Shown: positions 1 to 9,446 of the stretch, in pieces
How the letters are laid out: every line of letters starts with the position of its first letter
Position numbering within the stretch: position 1 is the first letter of the stretch
From: Curtobacterium sp. VKM Ac-2865
Lineage (GTDB): Bacteria; Actinomycetota; Actinomycetes; Actinomycetales; Microbacteriaceae
Direction: 5' to 3'
Assembly: GCF_015350905.1 (NCBI RefSeq)
Contig: NZ_JADKRZ010000002.1
Location: 248,001-312,000 of the forward strand
Length of the DNA stretch: 64,000 nt
The notes under the pieces: generated by a model
Databases searched by the model: none
The model's input: the letters and a program-made list of their open reading frames with translations, nothing else
What the model was told of the DNA's origin: nothing
Translations under genes and position numbers: made by a program

Positions 1-711
1 GTCGAAGGTCAGCCATGCCGTGGCCAGGTCGACCGCCGGGTCCCCGGCGGTCACGTCGCCGAAGTCGACGACCGCCGACAGGCGATCGCCGCCTGGCCCG
101 CGCTCCACCAGCACGTTGAACGGGTGCAGGTCGCCGTGCACCCAGACGGGAGGCCCGGCGTGCGTCGGCAGCGCCGCTGCGGTCCGCCAGAGCGCGGCCA
201 GCTCACGGGCACGGGGCACGTCCGCGGTCGCCAGCCGGTCGAGCACCGCCTCGGTCCGCGTGGCGAGCGGGACCGCGCGGAACGGGTTCACCGGGGCGTC
301 CGACGGCGCGGGCACGTGGAGCAGAGCGACGAAGGCGGCGAGCGCTCGGGCGACGGACGGTCCCGCCGCGCGGTCGCCGATGACCTCGCCGGGCAGCCAT
401 CGGACGACGCTCCACGACCACGGGTAGCCGAGCGCCGGGCGGCCCAGGCGGACGGGCTCGGGCACCGGGACGACGGGCGCGACCCGGCGGGCGATCTCCG
501 GCACCCACCGCTGTTCGTGCTCGACGAGCCGTGCGGCGGCCGCCCGCCGGGGGAGTCGGACCGCCAGGTCGTCGCCGAGCCGCAGGACCACGTTGTCCCA
601 GCCGTTCGCGACGACGCGCAGCCGGTGGTCCGCCAGGTCCGGGTGCTGGTCGGCGAGCAGCGACCGGACGAGGGGCACGTCGACGGCGACCTCGGCGGCA
701 GGGGTGGGCAT
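1..711 (-). CDS. Aminoglycoside phosphotransferase-family protein, 3' end outside window
   Basis: This leftward gene runs off the window edge; 237 codons are visible and the C-terminus is missing. It has the APH/choline-kinase fold signature: a Brenner-type motif HGDLHPFN near residues 184-191 and a metal-binding VVDFGD with a following GDP near residues 213-222. The family transfers phosphate from ATP to small hydroxylated substrates such as antibiotics, sugars or amino alcohols; the substrate here cannot be read from sequence. The ATG at 711 is preceded by TACCCT six bases upstream and no Shine-Dalgarno, so a leaderless transcript is likely. It is divergent from the membrane protein gene at 941. 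Confidence 0.85.
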   Translation of the reverse strand, partial: MPTPAAEVAVDVPLVRSLLADQHPDLADHRLRVVANGWDNVVLRLGDDLAVRLPRRAAAARLVEHEQRWVPEIARRVAPVVPVPEPVRLGRPALGYPWSWSVVRWLPGEVIGDRAAGPSVARALAAFVALLHVPAPSDAPVNPFRAVPLATRTEAVLDRLATADVPRARELAALWRTAAALPTHAGPPVWVHGDLHPFNVLVERGPGGDRLSAVVDFGDVTAGDPAVDLATAWLTFD

Positions 712-940
712 CGCGACAGGGTAGCGGCCCGTGCTTCCCCGCGAACGGGGGAGTTCAGCCGTGATCAGACTCTTGGTAGCTTCACAGTGTCGGATGACGT
801 GGGTGTCGCTGGGGGGACCCACGTACCGGACGGCCGGTCGTGGTCGCAGGGGGCCACGGTCGGCGCGGTGGTCTGGTACCGCGTCACTTGGCGTGGACGT
901 CCCCGGCAACCGTCAGGCCGCGTGCCCTACGGTTCCGGGC

Positions 941-1372
941 ATGGACGGATGGCGGAACCCCGCGCGCTGGGCCCGGACGGGTCGGTGGCTGCTCGCGCCC
1001 ACCGCCGTCCTCGACTGGTTCGCGCTCGTGCCGCAGGGCGTGTTCGTGGTGGCCTTCCTCGTCGCGGTCGTCGGGCTCGTCGGCATCGCTGCGGCGCTCG
1101 TCGTGCGCATGCTCCGTGGCAGCCTCGGGGGGATGGCAGCGCTCGGGGTGGTGATGCTCCTCGGCGGACTCGTCGTGCTGGCGCTCGACCCGTTCCCGGG
1201 CACGTTCCCGCTCATCGACTCCTGGTGGCCGGACGCCGTGACACAGCCGCAGCACGTGGGCAGCGCCTACTGGCGGCTCGCCGGACTCGGCGTCGAGCTG
1301 TGCGGGTTCGGACTGCTGGCGACGCTGCTCGTGGTCGCGCTGACACGTCCGGGGCGGCCGGCCTCACGCTGA
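941..1372 (+). CDS. Small integral membrane protein, unknown function
   Basis: A 143-residue protein with about four hydrophobic segments (roughly residues 18-32, 32-55, 64-82 and 117-137) and basic termini. No family was recognised. The frame is open further upstream, but ATG at 941 is chosen because TACGGT lies exactly seven bases before it, the leaderless -10 arrangement seen repeatedly in this window. The loop between segments three and four contains two adjacent tryptophans and prolines and is probably extracytoplasmic. Its divergent neighbour is the phosphotransferase at 711. Confidence 0.65.
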   Translation: MDGWRNPARWARTGRWLLAPTAVLDWFALVPQGVFVVAFLVAVVGLVGIAAALVVRMLRGSLGGMAALGVVMLLGGLVVLALDPFPGTFPLIDSWWPDAVTQPQHVGSAYWRLAGLGVELCGFGLLATLLVVALTRPGRPASR

Positions 1373-1411
1373 CGCGGGCTCGCGGTCCGGCGGCGCTGAC
1401 GCGGCCTGGTG

Positions 1412-2572
1412 TCAGCGGCGGGTGAGCACCGCGACGCTGACGTCCGTGCCCGGAGCGGTCGCCAGCAGCGCCCGGACGCGGTCGACGAAGGCCGCCCCGC
1501 TCGGCTCGGTCGCCGCCATGGCCACCACGGCGCCGACGTCCGACGTCCCCGGCAGGCCGTACAGCCCCTCGGAGAACACCACGAGCCGGTCGCCCGCGTC
1601 GAGCACCAGGGTCTCGGACGACCGTCGCTCCGTCGGCGCGTGCAGGCCGAGCGGCAGGTCGAGGGAGCGCAGCACGTCGTGGCCGCCGTCCGCGCGCAGG
1701 TGGACGGCGAGACCGTGCCCGGCGTCCACGTGCTCGACGCGACCCGACGTCGGGTCGAGGCGCGCGTGGAAGAGCGAGACGACGGCGCCCGCAGCGTCCA
1801 GGTCGGCGGCGATCTGGGCCTCCAGGCCGAGGCCCCCGTCGCGGATCGAGCGGTCCGCGCGCGCGACGAGGGCCCCACGGACGTTGGCGGCCAGCAGGCC
1901 GGCGGCACGGCCGACCGCGGAGACGCATCCGATCGTCAGGTGGAGTGCGCCGTCGTCGGCGACGTGCCAGTCGGCGACGTCGCCGCCGTCCTCGTTCCGG
2001 GCGGTGACGACGTCGAGGTCGTAGCCAGGCACGGACACGGGCTCGGGGACGAGCCCGTCCAGGGTCTTCCGGACACGGTCGAGGTCGATGGCCTGGCCGA
2101 GCTCGCGTTCCGCCCAGCGGGCGAGGTCCTGCAGCAGCGCGAGGTCCTCGGGAGACAGCTCCCGCGGCCGCGGGTCCATGATGCAGAGCGTGCCGACGGG
2201 GGTGCCGTCCGGCATGGTCAGCGGGGCGCCGGCGTAGAAGCGGATGCCCGGCTCACCCGTGACCGCTGGCAGGGAGCTGAAGCGCGGGTCGAGGCTCGCG
2301 TCCGGCACGACCACCGGCTCGCCCTCCATCACCGTCGTCGAGCAGAAGACCATGCTCGCGGGGACGCTGCGGCCCTGCTCCCAGCCCTGCGTCGACTGCG
2401 CCGTCACCAGGTCGTGGTGCACCAGGTTGAGGAAGCTCAGGGGCACGCCGAACGCCTGCTGGGTCATGCGGGTGATGCGGTCGAACCGCTCCTCCGGGCC
2501 CCCGCCGAGGACGTCGAGCGCCTCGACGACGGCGTCCCGGTGGTCGGCGCCCTGATCCGTGGTGGTGGTCAC
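1412..2572 (-). CDS. GAF domain plus degenerate SpoIIE/PP2C-type phosphatase
   Basis: A 386-residue cytoplasmic signalling protein. Residues about 20-160 look like a GAF sensor domain; about 190-386 align with SpoIIE/RsbU-type serine phosphatases, which dephosphorylate anti-anti-sigma factors. The phosphatase motifs are partly lost: GGDVADW and DAGHG are present, but the usual GDVxGHG reads GCVSAVG and the usual TDG reads SEG, so metal-binding acidic residues are replaced. It may therefore be a pseudophosphatase or act only by binding. Its start overlaps the stop of the ThuA-like gene by four bases (ATGA), so the two are translationally coupled, an unusual pairing. Confidence 0.8.
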   Translation of the reverse strand: MTTTTDQGADHRDAVVEALDVLGGGPEERFDRITRMTQQAFGVPLSFLNLVHHDLVTAQSTQGWEQGRSVPASMVFCSTTVMEGEPVVVPDASLDPRFSSLPAVTGEPGIRFYAGAPLTMPDGTPVGTLCIMDPRPRELSPEDLALLQDLARWAERELGQAIDLDRVRKTLDGLVPEPVSVPGYDLDVVTARNEDGGDVADWHVADDGALHLTIGCVSAVGRAAGLLAANVRGALVARADRSIRDGGLGLEAQIAADLDAAGAVVSLFHARLDPTSGRVEHVDAGHGLAVHLRADGGHDVLRSLDLPLGLHAPTERRSSETLVLDAGDRLVVFSEGLYGLPGTSDVGAVVAMAATEPSGAAFVDRVRALLATAPGTDVSVAVLTRR

Positions 2573-3321
2573 GCGTCCTGTCTACCCGCACCGTCGCCCA
2601 GGAACCAGTCCCGCGGGTGGGGGTCGGCGGTCAGGTCACGGCGGTCCGTGGTCGGTGCCGCCCAGCCCGCGGCGTTGGCCAGGACCCGCTGGATGTCCGG
2701 GTGGTGGTACACGGGGTACTCCTGGTCGCCGGGCGAGAAGTAGAAGACCCGGCCGCGGCCGCGGCGGTAGGCGACACCCGAGCGGAACACCTCGCCGCCG
2801 GCGAACGTCGACAGGAAGACCTCCTCGTCGGGGCGGGGGATGTCGAAGTACTCGCCGTACATCTCCTGGCGGTCGATGACGATCGGGTGCGGGACGCCCT
2901 CGGCGATCGGGTGCTCAGGCGCGGTCGTCCAGACGAGCTCGCGCTCCCCGTCGTTGCGCCACTTCAGCGAGCAGGTGGTCCCCATCAGGCGGGTGAACGG
3001 CTTTGAGTAGTGCCCGGAGTGCAGCACCACGAGGCCCATGCCGGCGTGCACTGCGCGCACGACGCGGTCGACGACCTGGTCCGAGACCTCGTCGTGGGCG
3101 ACGTGGCCCCACCAGAAGAGGACGTCGGTCGACGCCAGGCGTTCCGCGCTCAGGCCGTGCTCGGGCTCCTGCAGGGTGGCCGTCGTCACGTCGGCCTCGG
3201 GGTGGTGGGCGCGGACGGCGTCCGCGACGACGGTGTGGATGCCGTCGGGGTAGTGGCCGAGGACGGTGGCGTCGCCGCGGCTCTCGTGCACGTTCTCGTT
3301 CCAGACGACGATGTTCGTCAT
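2569..3321 (-). CDS. ThuA-like domain protein (trehalose utilisation family)
   Basis: A 250-residue protein of the ThuA-like class I glutamine-amidotransferase-fold family, linked to sugar (trehalose/disaccharide) catabolism in rhizobia. It starts with the typical IVVWNENVHE and contains FWWGH, VVLHSGHYSK and a late FYFSPGDQEYP segment, all characteristic. ATG 3321 has a good GGAGG about eight bases upstream. It is the first gene of a two-gene operon with the GAF/phosphatase-like gene, overlapping by four bases. No signal peptide is seen. Family assignment is firm; the substrate is unknown. Confidence 0.88.
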   Translation of the reverse strand: MTNIVVWNENVHESRGDATVLGHYPDGIHTVVADAVRAHHPEADVTTATLQEPEHGLSAERLASTDVLFWWGHVAHDEVSDQVVDRVVRAVHAGMGLVVLHSGHYSKPFTRLMGTTCSLKWRNDGERELVWTTAPEHPIAEGVPHPIVIDRQEMYGEYFDIPRPDEEVFLSTFAGGEVFRSGVAYRRGRGRVFYFSPGDQEYPVYHHPDIQRVLANAAGWAAPTTDRRDLTADPHPRDWFLGDGAGRQDA

Positions 3322-3413
3322 GCCGGTACCTCCATCTCGTGTCCGCTGGGGACGGTCGCGACGCTACCCGGTGCCCGGTGCTGGCGCCGGTCAGGCGCTG
3401 GCGCTGGCGCGGG

Positions 3414-3477
3414 CGCTGAGATCGCAGTTCGTGTCGCTTCCGGCATCCGGGACCCGACACGGAGTGCGATCTCAGCG
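3414..3477. repeat. Long imperfect palindrome (cruciform-capable)
   Basis: Outer arms CGCTGAGATCGCA (3414-3426) and TGCGATCTCAGCG (3465-3477) are perfectly complementary. Inside them CGTGTCG (3430-3436) pairs with CGACACG (3455-3461), and CCGG/CCGG closes the centre. It lies between the divergent ThuA-like and DUF3817 genes, so it is not an ordinary terminator for either. A dispersed palindromic repeat or a regulatory structure are both possible. Confidence 0.6.
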
Positions 3478-3503
3478 GGGGTTCCCAAGCCGGGTCCGGG
3501 ACC

Positions 3504-3971
3504 ATGGAGGGCATGACGCCTCGATCCCTGTTCCGTGTCCTCGCGGTCGCCGAACTCGTGACCTGGACGATGCTCCTGGTGGGCATGCTGCTGAAGTACG
3601 CCGCCGGGCTGGGCGACCTGCCGGTGCGCATCGGCGGAAGCGTGCACGGCTTCGTGTTCCTGGCCTACCTCGTCGTGACGACGGTCGTCGCGGTCAACCA
3701 GCGGTGGTCGTTCGGCGCGACGCTGCTCGGCTGGGCCAGTGCCGTCGTGCCGTACACGACGCTGCCGTTCGAGGTCGGCGTCGCCCGCCGCGGCATGCTC
3801 GACGGTCCCTGGCGCCGGTCCGCGTCCGAGGGTCGGCGCCCCGGGGTCCTCGACCGCCTGCTCTTCGTCGTGGTGGCGCACCCGTTCCTGGCCGCGGTGG
3901 CCGGGGTGGTCCTGGTGGCGCTCGTCTTCGTGGTGCTGCTGACGATCGGCCCGCCGGTCCCGTCCCGCTGA
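3504..3971 (+). CDS. DUF3817 family membrane protein
   Basis: A 155-residue membrane protein matching DUF3817: an N-terminal FRVLAVAELVTWTMLL segment, KYAAGLGD, then VHGFVFLAYLVV and further hydrophobic segments, with an extra C-terminal transmembrane segment at about residues 125-150. Family function is not established. ATG 3504 and ATG 3513 are both possible starts; a GGAGGG sits only one base before 3513, too close to work well, so 3504 is kept with low certainty. A strong palindromic terminator follows at 4022-4061. Confidence 0.75.
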   Translation: MEGMTPRSLFRVLAVAELVTWTMLLVGMLLKYAAGLGDLPVRIGGSVHGFVFLAYLVVTTVVAVNQRWSFGATLLGWASAVVPYTTLPFEVGVARRGMLDGPWRRSASEGRRPGVLDRLLFVVVAHPFLAAVAGVVLVALVFVVLLTIGPPVPSR

Positions 3972-4021
3972 CGGGTCGCGACCGGTCAGGTCGGGCGGGG
4001 TGGCGGACGTGCGCACAGACG

Positions 4022-4061
4022 GACGGGAGGCCCGGTGCCAGCTGGCACCGGGCCTCCCGTC
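4022..4061. terminator. Palindromic bidirectional terminator (repeat family member)
   Basis: Perfect 20-bp arms centred on AG|CT at 4041/4042, core GGTGCCAGCTGGCACC flanked by GGGAGGC/GCCTCCC. It lies between convergent genes (DUF3817 and isocitrate dehydrogenase) and can terminate both. It belongs to a family with about ten copies in this window. Confidence 0.85.
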
Positions 4062-4078
4062 TGGGCGACTGGTCGCGC

Positions 4079-6289
4079 CTACAGCGCGGCGAGCACCGCG
4101 TTCAGCGTCGTGGACGGACGCATGATCGCGCTCGTCTTGGCGTCGTCGGGACGGTAGTAGCCGCCGATGTCGGCCGGAGCGCCCTGCACCGCGACGAGCT
4201 CGTCGACGATCGTCTGCTCCTTCGCCCCGAGCTCGCCTGCGATGTGCGAGAACGCGGCCGAGAGCTCCATGTCCTCGGTCTGCGCGGCGAGTTCCTCGGC
4301 CCAGTACTTCGCGAGGAAGAAGTGGCTGCCGCGGTTGTCGATCGAGCCGAGCTTGCGCCCGGGGGACTTGTCCTGCTCGAGGAAGGTCCCGGTGGCACGG
4401 TCGAGGGTCGCGCCGAGAATCTTCGCGCGCTGGTTGCCCGTGACGTCGGCCAGGTGCTCGAGGCTGACGGCGAGCGCCAGGAACTCCCCGAGGCTGTCCC
4501 ATCGCAGGTAGTTCTGCTGCACGAGCTGCTGGACGTGCTTCGGCGCGGATCCACCGGCACCCGTCTCGAACAGCCCGCCACCGCCGAGCAGCGGAACGAC
4601 CGAGAGCATCTTCGCCGAGGTGCCGAGCTCCATGATCGGGAACAGGTCGGTGAGGTAGTCGCGGAGCACGTTGCCGGTGACGGAGATGGTGTCCTCGCCG
4701 CGGCGGATGCGCTCGAGCGAGAACCGCATGGCGTCGACTGGGGAGAGCACCTGGATGTCGAGGCCGTCGGTGTCGTGCTCGCCGAGGTACCGGTGCACGA
4801 GCTCGATGAGGGCGGCGTCGTGCGAGCGGCTGTCGTCCAGCCAGAACACGGCAGGGGTCTCCGAGGCACGGGCACGGGTGACGGCGAGCTTGACCCAGTC
4901 GCGGATGGCGACGTCCTTGGTCTGGCAGGCACGCCAGATGTCACCCTGCGCGACCTGGTGCTCGATGACGACGTCACCGGCGGCGGTCGTGACGCGGACG
5001 GTGCCGTCGCCGGGGACCTCGAAGGTCTTGTCGTGGGAGCCGTACTCCTCGGCCTTCTGGGCCATGAGGCCGACGTTCGGCACCGAGCCCATGGTCGACG
5101 GGTCGAACGCGCCGTTGGCCCGGCAGTCCTCGATCACGGTCTGGTAGATGCCGGCGTAGCTGGAGTCCGGGATGACGGCGAGGGTGTCGTGCTCGTCGCC
5201 GTCCGGGCCCCACATGTGCCCGGAGGTGCGGATCATCGCGGGCATCGAGGCGTCCACGATGACGTCGCTCGGGACGTGGAGGTTCGTGATGCCCTTGTCC
5301 GAGTCCACCATCGCGAGCTCGGGGCCAGCGGCGATGCCCTCGGTGAAGGCCTGCTTGATCTCTGCGCCGTTCGGCAGGGCGTCGAGCCCGGTGAGGATCG
5401 AGTTGAGGCCGTCGTTCGGGGTGAGGCCGGCCGCGGCGAGGTCGGCGCCGTAGCGGTCGAAGACGTCCGGGAAGAAGGCGCGGATGACGTGGCCGAAGAT
5501 GATCGGGTCCGAGATCTTCATCATCGTGGCCTTGAGGTGCACCGAGAACAGGATGCCCTCGTCAGCAGCGCGCTGGATCTGTGCGCGGAGGAACTGCTCG
5601 AGCGGCCCGACGCGCAGCACGGTGCCGTCGATGACCTCGCCCGACAGGACGGGGATCGACTGCTTGAGGACCTGCTCGGAGCCGTCTGCGCCGACGAAGG
5701 TGATCGTCAGGGTGTCGTCGGCGGGCGCGACCCACGTCTTCTCGTTGTCGCGGAAGTCGTCGTCGCCCATGGTGACGACGTTCGTCTTCGAGTCGGCGCT
5801 CCATGAACCCATGCGGTGCGGGTGCTTGCGGGCGTAGTTCTTCACCGACAGGGGTGCCCGGCGGTCGGAGTTGCCCTCGCGCAGGACCGGGTTGACGGCG
5901 CTGCCCTTGACGGTGTCGTACTTGGCGCGGACCTCGCGCTCAGCGTCGGTGCTGGGCTCGTCCGGGTAGTCGGGCAGGTCGTAGCCCTGCGACTGCAGCT
6001 CGGTGATCGCGACCTTGAGCTGGGGGATCGACGCCGAGATGTTCGGCAGCTTGATGATGTTGGCCTCTGGCGTCTTGGCGAGGGCACCCAGCTCGGCCAG
6101 GGCGTCGTCCACGCGCTGCTCAGCACTGAGCCGCTCGGGGAACAGCGCGATGATCCGGCCGGAGAGGGAGATGTCCCGCGTCTCGACGTCCACACCGGCG
6201 GTGCCGGCGAACGCCTGGATGACGGGGAGGAAGGAGTGGGTGGCGAGGAACGGCGCCTCGTCCGTGAGGGTGTAGATGATCTTGGCCAT
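4079..6289 (-). CDS. icd: Isocitrate dehydrogenase, NADP-dependent, monomeric type
   Basis: A 736-residue enzyme of the large monomeric IDH family (usual length about 740), converting isocitrate to 2-oxoglutarate with CO2 and NADPH in the TCA cycle. It begins [19 protein letters not shown] and is recognisable throughout ([66 protein letters not shown]). An in-frame extension to 6577 has no start signals; ATG 6289 is chosen by homology and an AGGGAG upstream. A near-perfect inverted repeat lies about 60 bases upstream (6348-6365). It ends against the terminator at 4022-4061. Confidence 0.97.
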   Translation of the reverse strand: MAKIIYTLTDEAPFLATHSFLPVIQAFAGTAGVDVETRDISLSGRIIALFPERLSAEQRVDDALAELGALAKTPEANIIKLPNISASIPQLKVAITELQSQGYDLPDYPDEPSTDAEREVRAKYDTVKGSAVNPVLREGNSDRRAPLSVKNYARKHPHRMGSWSADSKTNVVTMGDDDFRDNEKTWVAPADDTLTITFVGADGSEQVLKQSIPVLSGEVIDGTVLRVGPLEQFLRAQIQRAADEGILFSVHLKATMMKISDPIIFGHVIRAFFPDVFDRYGADLAAAGLTPNDGLNSILTGLDALPNGAEIKQAFTEGIAAGPELAMVDSDKGITNLHVPSDVIVDASMPAMIRTSGHMWGPDGDEHDTLAVIPDSSYAGIYQTVIEDCRANGAFDPSTMGSVPNVGLMAQKAEEYGSHDKTFEVPGDGTVRVTTAAGDVVIEHQVAQGDIWRACQTKDVAIRDWVKLAVTRARASETPAVFWLDDSRSHDAALIELVHRYLGEHDTDGLDIQVLSPVDAMRFSLERIRRGEDTISVTGNVLRDYLTDLFPIMELGTSAKMLSVVPLLGGGGLFETGAGGSAPKHVQQLVQQNYLRWDSLGEFLALAVSLEHLADVTGNQRAKILGATLDRATGTFLEQDKSPGRKLGSIDNRGSHFFLAKYWAEELAAQTEDMELSAAFSHIAGELGAKEQTIVDELVAVQGAPADIGGYYRPDDAKTSAIMRPSTTLNAVLAAL

Positions 6290-6347
6290 GCTGGCGGGTA
6301 CTCCCTTGTTCGCGCGTCGGTGGCTCCACGCTACTCGCGGTGAGCAG

Positions 6348-6365
6348 TATCTCGACATCAAGATA
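6348..6365. promoter_or_regulatory. Inverted repeat, candidate operator upstream of icd
   Basis: TATCTCGACATCAAGATA: eight-base half-sites around a central CA with one mismatched pair. It is markedly AT-rich for this genome and lies between divergent icd (start 6289) and the antiporter gene (start 6432). The cognate regulator is not identified. Confidence 0.5.
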
Positions 6366-6431
6366 CATGGGCTGTGGACGAGGCCTCCGGGACGCCGACC
6401 TGTGGAGGGCGATCGGTGCCACCCTGGGCAC

Positions 6432-8129
6432 GTGACAGAACTCCTCGTGGTCGGCATCGTCGCTCTGCTCGTCATCGCGGGCGCCGCCGTGCTCGGGCCT
6501 CGGATCGGCGTCGCCGCGCCCCTGGTCCTGGTGTCCGTCGGCATCGTGGCGAGCCTGGTGCCGTGGGTCCCGACCATCGAGGTGGACCCGGAGTGGATCC
6601 TCGCCGGGGTGCTGCCACCGCTGCTCTACTCGTCCGCCGTGTCGATGCCGACGATGAACTTCCGGCGGGAGTTCGGCGCGATCAGCGGCCTGTCGGTCGT
6701 GCTCGTCGTCGCGAGCTCCCTGGTGCTCGGGCTGTTCTTCGCCTGGGTGGTGCCCGACCTCGGCCTGGCGTGGGGCATCGCCCTCGGCGCGATCGTCAGC
6801 CCGACCGACGCGGTCGCGACGTCCATCGTGAAACAGACCTCGGTGTCCCGACGGGTCGTCGCGATCCTGGACGGCGAGTCGCTCCTCAACGACGCCACGG
6901 CGCTGGTGCTGCTCCGCACGGCGATCGTCGCCGCCGGCGCGACCTTCTCGTTCTGGGGCGCCGTCGGGGACTTCGCCTTCGCCGTCGCGGTGGCCGTCGC
7001 CATCGGCCTGGTCGTCGGCTGGCTCAACCTCGCCGTCCGCGCCCGCGTCGCGAACCCCACCGTCAACACGGCGCTGTCGTTCGCGGTGCCCTTCGTCGCC
7101 TCGATCCCCGCGGAGCACCTGCACGCCTCCGGCCTCGTGGCCGCCGTCGTGGCGGGACTGATCACGGGCATCCGGGCACCGCGCGTGCTCCCGCCGAACC
7201 ACCGCCTGTCGGACGCGCAGAACTGGGGCACGGTCGAGTTCGTGCTCGAGGGCGCGGTCTTCCTGGTCATGGGGCTCGAGCTGGCCTCCATCATCGGTGA
7301 CGTGCAGCGCGACCACGCCGGCATCGGACCAGCACTGCTGATCGCCGTCGGCGCCCTCGTGCTCACCGTGCTGGTGCGGGCCGCGTACGTCGTCCCGCTG
7401 CTGTTCGGCCTGACGCGGAGCGCTGCCCGCCAGGCGACGATGCAGGACCGCCTGCAGGACTACCGCAACGCCGACCGCGAGGCCGCGAGCGCCGCCCTGC
7501 AGGAGCACCGGCTCGGCAACCGCGCGCCGTCCGAACGGGACCTCGAGCGGTTCGGCAGCCGCGTCCGTCAGTTGCTCGCGGACATCCAGTACTTCCGGAA
7601 GGCCCCGCTCGGCTGGCGCGAGGGCACGACCGTGGTGTGGGCGGGGATGCGCGGTGCGGTGACGGTCGCCGCCGCCCAGACGCTGCCGGAGGGCACCCCG
7701 GAGCGGTCGCTGCTCGTGTTCGTCGCCTTCGCCGTCGCCGGGTTCTCCCTGCTGCTACAGGGCGGCACGATCGGTCCGCTGCTGCGACGGATCAGTCCCC
7801 CGGCAGCCGACCGAGCAGCGGCGGACGTCGAGGAGCGCGGTCGGCTGCTCGTGGTGATGCGCGCCGCGGCGGAGGCCACCCAGGCGGACGACCCCGCTCC
7901 GTCGACAGCACGCACCCGGGAGGAGCTCGAAGCCGCGGACCCGGCCGAACTGCGCGCGTGGCTCGGCCAGGAGAAGGTCCGACGGCTGCGGGTCCTGGAC
8001 GCCCAGCGTGCAGCGCTGCTCGACGCCCGTGACGACGGCACGTTCGACGCCGAGGTGCTCGAGTCGGTGCTCAGGAACCTGGACGCCGAGCAGATCGCGC
8101 TCGAACTGCGGGGCGGTCCGGCCGCCTGA
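6432..8129 (+). CDS. Na+/H+ antiporter, CPA1 family
   Basis: A 565-residue cation/proton antiporter exchanging Na+ (or K+) for H+ across the cytoplasmic membrane. It has the hydrophobic multi-segment core of the NhaP/NHE group, with the ion-site motifs SPTDAVATS (about residues 122-130) and [13 protein letters not shown] (about 146-158). A later [13 protein letters not shown] motif (about 402-414) lies near the end of the core. Its C-terminal 110 residues are charged and cytoplasmic. The GTG at 6432 is the best start because the upstream in-frame stretch is not protein-like; no strong ribosome site is visible. It is divergent from icd. Confidence 0.92.
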   Translation: MTELLVVGIVALLVIAGAAVLGPRIGVAAPLVLVSVGIVASLVPWVPTIEVDPEWILAGVLPPLLYSSAVSMPTMNFRREFGAISGLSVVLVVASSLVLGLFFAWVVPDLGLAWGIALGAIVSPTDAVATSIVKQTSVSRRVVAILDGESLLNDATALVLLRTAIVAAGATFSFWGAVGDFAFAVAVAVAIGLVVGWLNLAVRARVANPTVNTALSFAVPFVASIPAEHLHASGLVAAVVAGLITGIRAPRVLPPNHRLSDAQNWGTVEFVLEGAVFLVMGLELASIIGDVQRDHAGIGPALLIAVGALVLTVLVRAAYVVPLLFGLTRSAARQATMQDRLQDYRNADREAASAALQEHRLGNRAPSERDLERFGSRVRQLLADIQYFRKAPLGWREGTTVVWAGMRGAVTVAAAQTLPEGTPERSLLVFVAFAVAGFSLLLQGGTIGPLLRRISPPAADRAAADVEERGRLLVVMRAAAEATQADDPAPSTARTREELEAADPAELRAWLGQEKVRRLRVLDAQRAALLDARDDGTFDAEVLESVLRNLDAEQIALELRGGPAA

Positions 8130-8172
8130 CGCGGCACACCCGGGCCAGCCGTCTGACAAGGCACCCGGCCCG

Positions 8173-8667
8173 TCAGTGCCCGATCGTGATCCGGAAGACC
8201 CGCACACCGGCGGTCTGCAGCGCCGCCAGGCCGAGGCGCTTCCGCAGGTTCCGGAAGGGCCGCCGGAACCCGAACGGCGCCGCCGCAGCGCCCATCTGGT
8301 GCAGCACCTCGGTGGTGAGCGTCCGCTCGAGCTTCGGCGCCAGCCGCGTCGCACCGGACACCGTCACGACGATGCGGACGGCGTTCGGGGCCATCAGCGG
8401 CTCGATGCGCTCGGCGGCGTCCTGCGCGCGGTGGAAGGCGGGGTCGTCACCGGGACGGCGGATGGCGATGACCGCCAGCTCGGCCTCGGCGTGGTCGGTC
8501 GGGTCGGGCAGGTCGTTGACGCCGACCACCCGCATGCGTGTGGCGTCCACGCCGGCGCGGACGGCCGCGGCGCGGAGCACGGGCAGGAGCTCCTGTGTGC
8601 CGGCGAGGACCACCTCGGCGTGCTGCAGGTCCACAGGGTCGTGGCGTTCCCGGGGCGTTCGGGCCAT
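8173..8667 (-). CDS. Conserved-looking hypothetical protein
   Basis: A 164-residue soluble protein I do not recognise. It is rich in alternating hydrophobic segments (AEVVLAGTQELLPVLRAAAV, AVRIVVTVSG) with a basic C-terminal third (FGFRRPFRNLRKRLG), suggesting a small alpha/beta fold, possibly nucleic-acid or ribosome associated, but this is inference. ATG 8667 has AGGACCCC-type purine content just upstream and codon usage is typical. It converges on the antiporter gene, leaving about 43 bp between stops, and is divergent from the TMEM175-like gene. Confidence 0.7.
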   Translation of the reverse strand: MARTPRERHDPVDLQHAEVVLAGTQELLPVLRAAAVRAGVDATRMRVVGVNDLPDPTDHAEAELAVIAIRRPGDDPAFHRAQDAAERIEPLMAPNAVRIVVTVSGATRLAPKLERTLTTEVLHQMGAAAAPFGFRRPFRNLRKRLGLAALQTAGVRVFRITIGH

Positions 8668-8745
8668 GAGGGGTCCTTCCGCTTGAGTCCCCTGGACAGT
8701 ACCGACGACGGGTGGAGAGCGCCCGCGTGCCGCTAGGTTGACGCC

Positions 8746-9393
8746 ATGACGCCGACGCTGCGGACCGACCGAGGGCTCGACCGCCTCGTCAACTTCTCGG
8801 ACGCCACCGTCGCGATCGCCATCACGCTGCTGCTCCTGCCGCTCGTCGACATCGCGAACGAGATCCAGCACGAGTCCCTCGGTGACCTGCTGGCCGAACA
8901 CGTGGGCACGGTGATCGCGTTCTTCGTGAGCTTCGTCGTGATCTCGCGCCTGTGGCTCTCGCACCACCGCCTGTTCGAGGCCACGCGGTCGTACTCGACC
9001 CTGGTGCTGCGCGTGAACTTCGTCTGGCTCGCCAGCATCGCGTTCCTGCCGTTCGCGTCGAACCTCATCGCGCAGACGACCCACGACGCCCGCGTGAACG
9101 CGCTCTACATCGGCACGATCGCCGTCACCAGCCTGAGCATGACGGTGATGCAGTGGGCGATCTGGCGCGACCCGGAGCTCCTCCGCGAGGACGGCCGCGC
9201 GCTGCTGCACCCGATCGACGGCGCCGTGACGTTCATCTCGCTCGTGGTCGCCCTCGTCGGTGCTGTCCTCGTACCCGCCGGTGGGCCGTTCTGGCTCTTC
9301 CTGCTGGTCCCGGCCAGCTGGGTCTCGAGCTGGCTGGAACGGCGTCACCATGCGGGAGACCGGCACCGGCGCCGCACTCCTGACCGGTCCTGA
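8746..9393 (+). CDS. TMEM175-like potassium channel family protein (DUF1211)
   Basis: A 215-residue membrane protein. The diagnostic FSDATVAIAITLLLLPL at about residues 17-33 is the pore-lining FSD motif of the bacterial TMEM175/DUF1211 family, which forms K+-permeable channels lacking the classic selectivity filter. About six hydrophobic segments follow, as expected for the single-repeat bacterial form. ATG 8746 is preceded by TAGGTT with a six-base gap, a leaderless promoter arrangement. Confidence 0.88.
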   Translation: MTPTLRTDRGLDRLVNFSDATVAIAITLLLLPLVDIANEIQHESLGDLLAEHVGTVIAFFVSFVVISRLWLSHHRLFEATRSYSTLVLRVNFVWLASIAFLPFASNLIAQTTHDARVNALYIGTIAVTSLSMTVMQWAIWRDPELLREDGRALLHPIDGAVTFISLVVALVGAVLVPAGGPFWLFLLVPASWVSSWLERRHHAGDRHRRRTPDRS

Positions 9394-9446
9394 CGCCGAT
9401 TGGGGGCTGTACAACCGGACAGCTTCGTGCAGAATGGTCGACGGCC

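Noticed and set aside
20..1425. Long rightward ORFs over the phosphotransferase and membrane protein genes
   Set aside because: Arg/Gly/Pro-rich shadow translations of high-GC DNA; the leftward frame encodes clear APH motifs.
3266..5806. 846-codon rightward ORF opposite icd
   Set aside because: Antisense shadow of isocitrate dehydrogenase with no protein-like features.
6290..6577. N-terminal extension of isocitrate dehydrogenase
   Set aside because: No homology and no start signals; ATG 6289 matches the family N-terminus.
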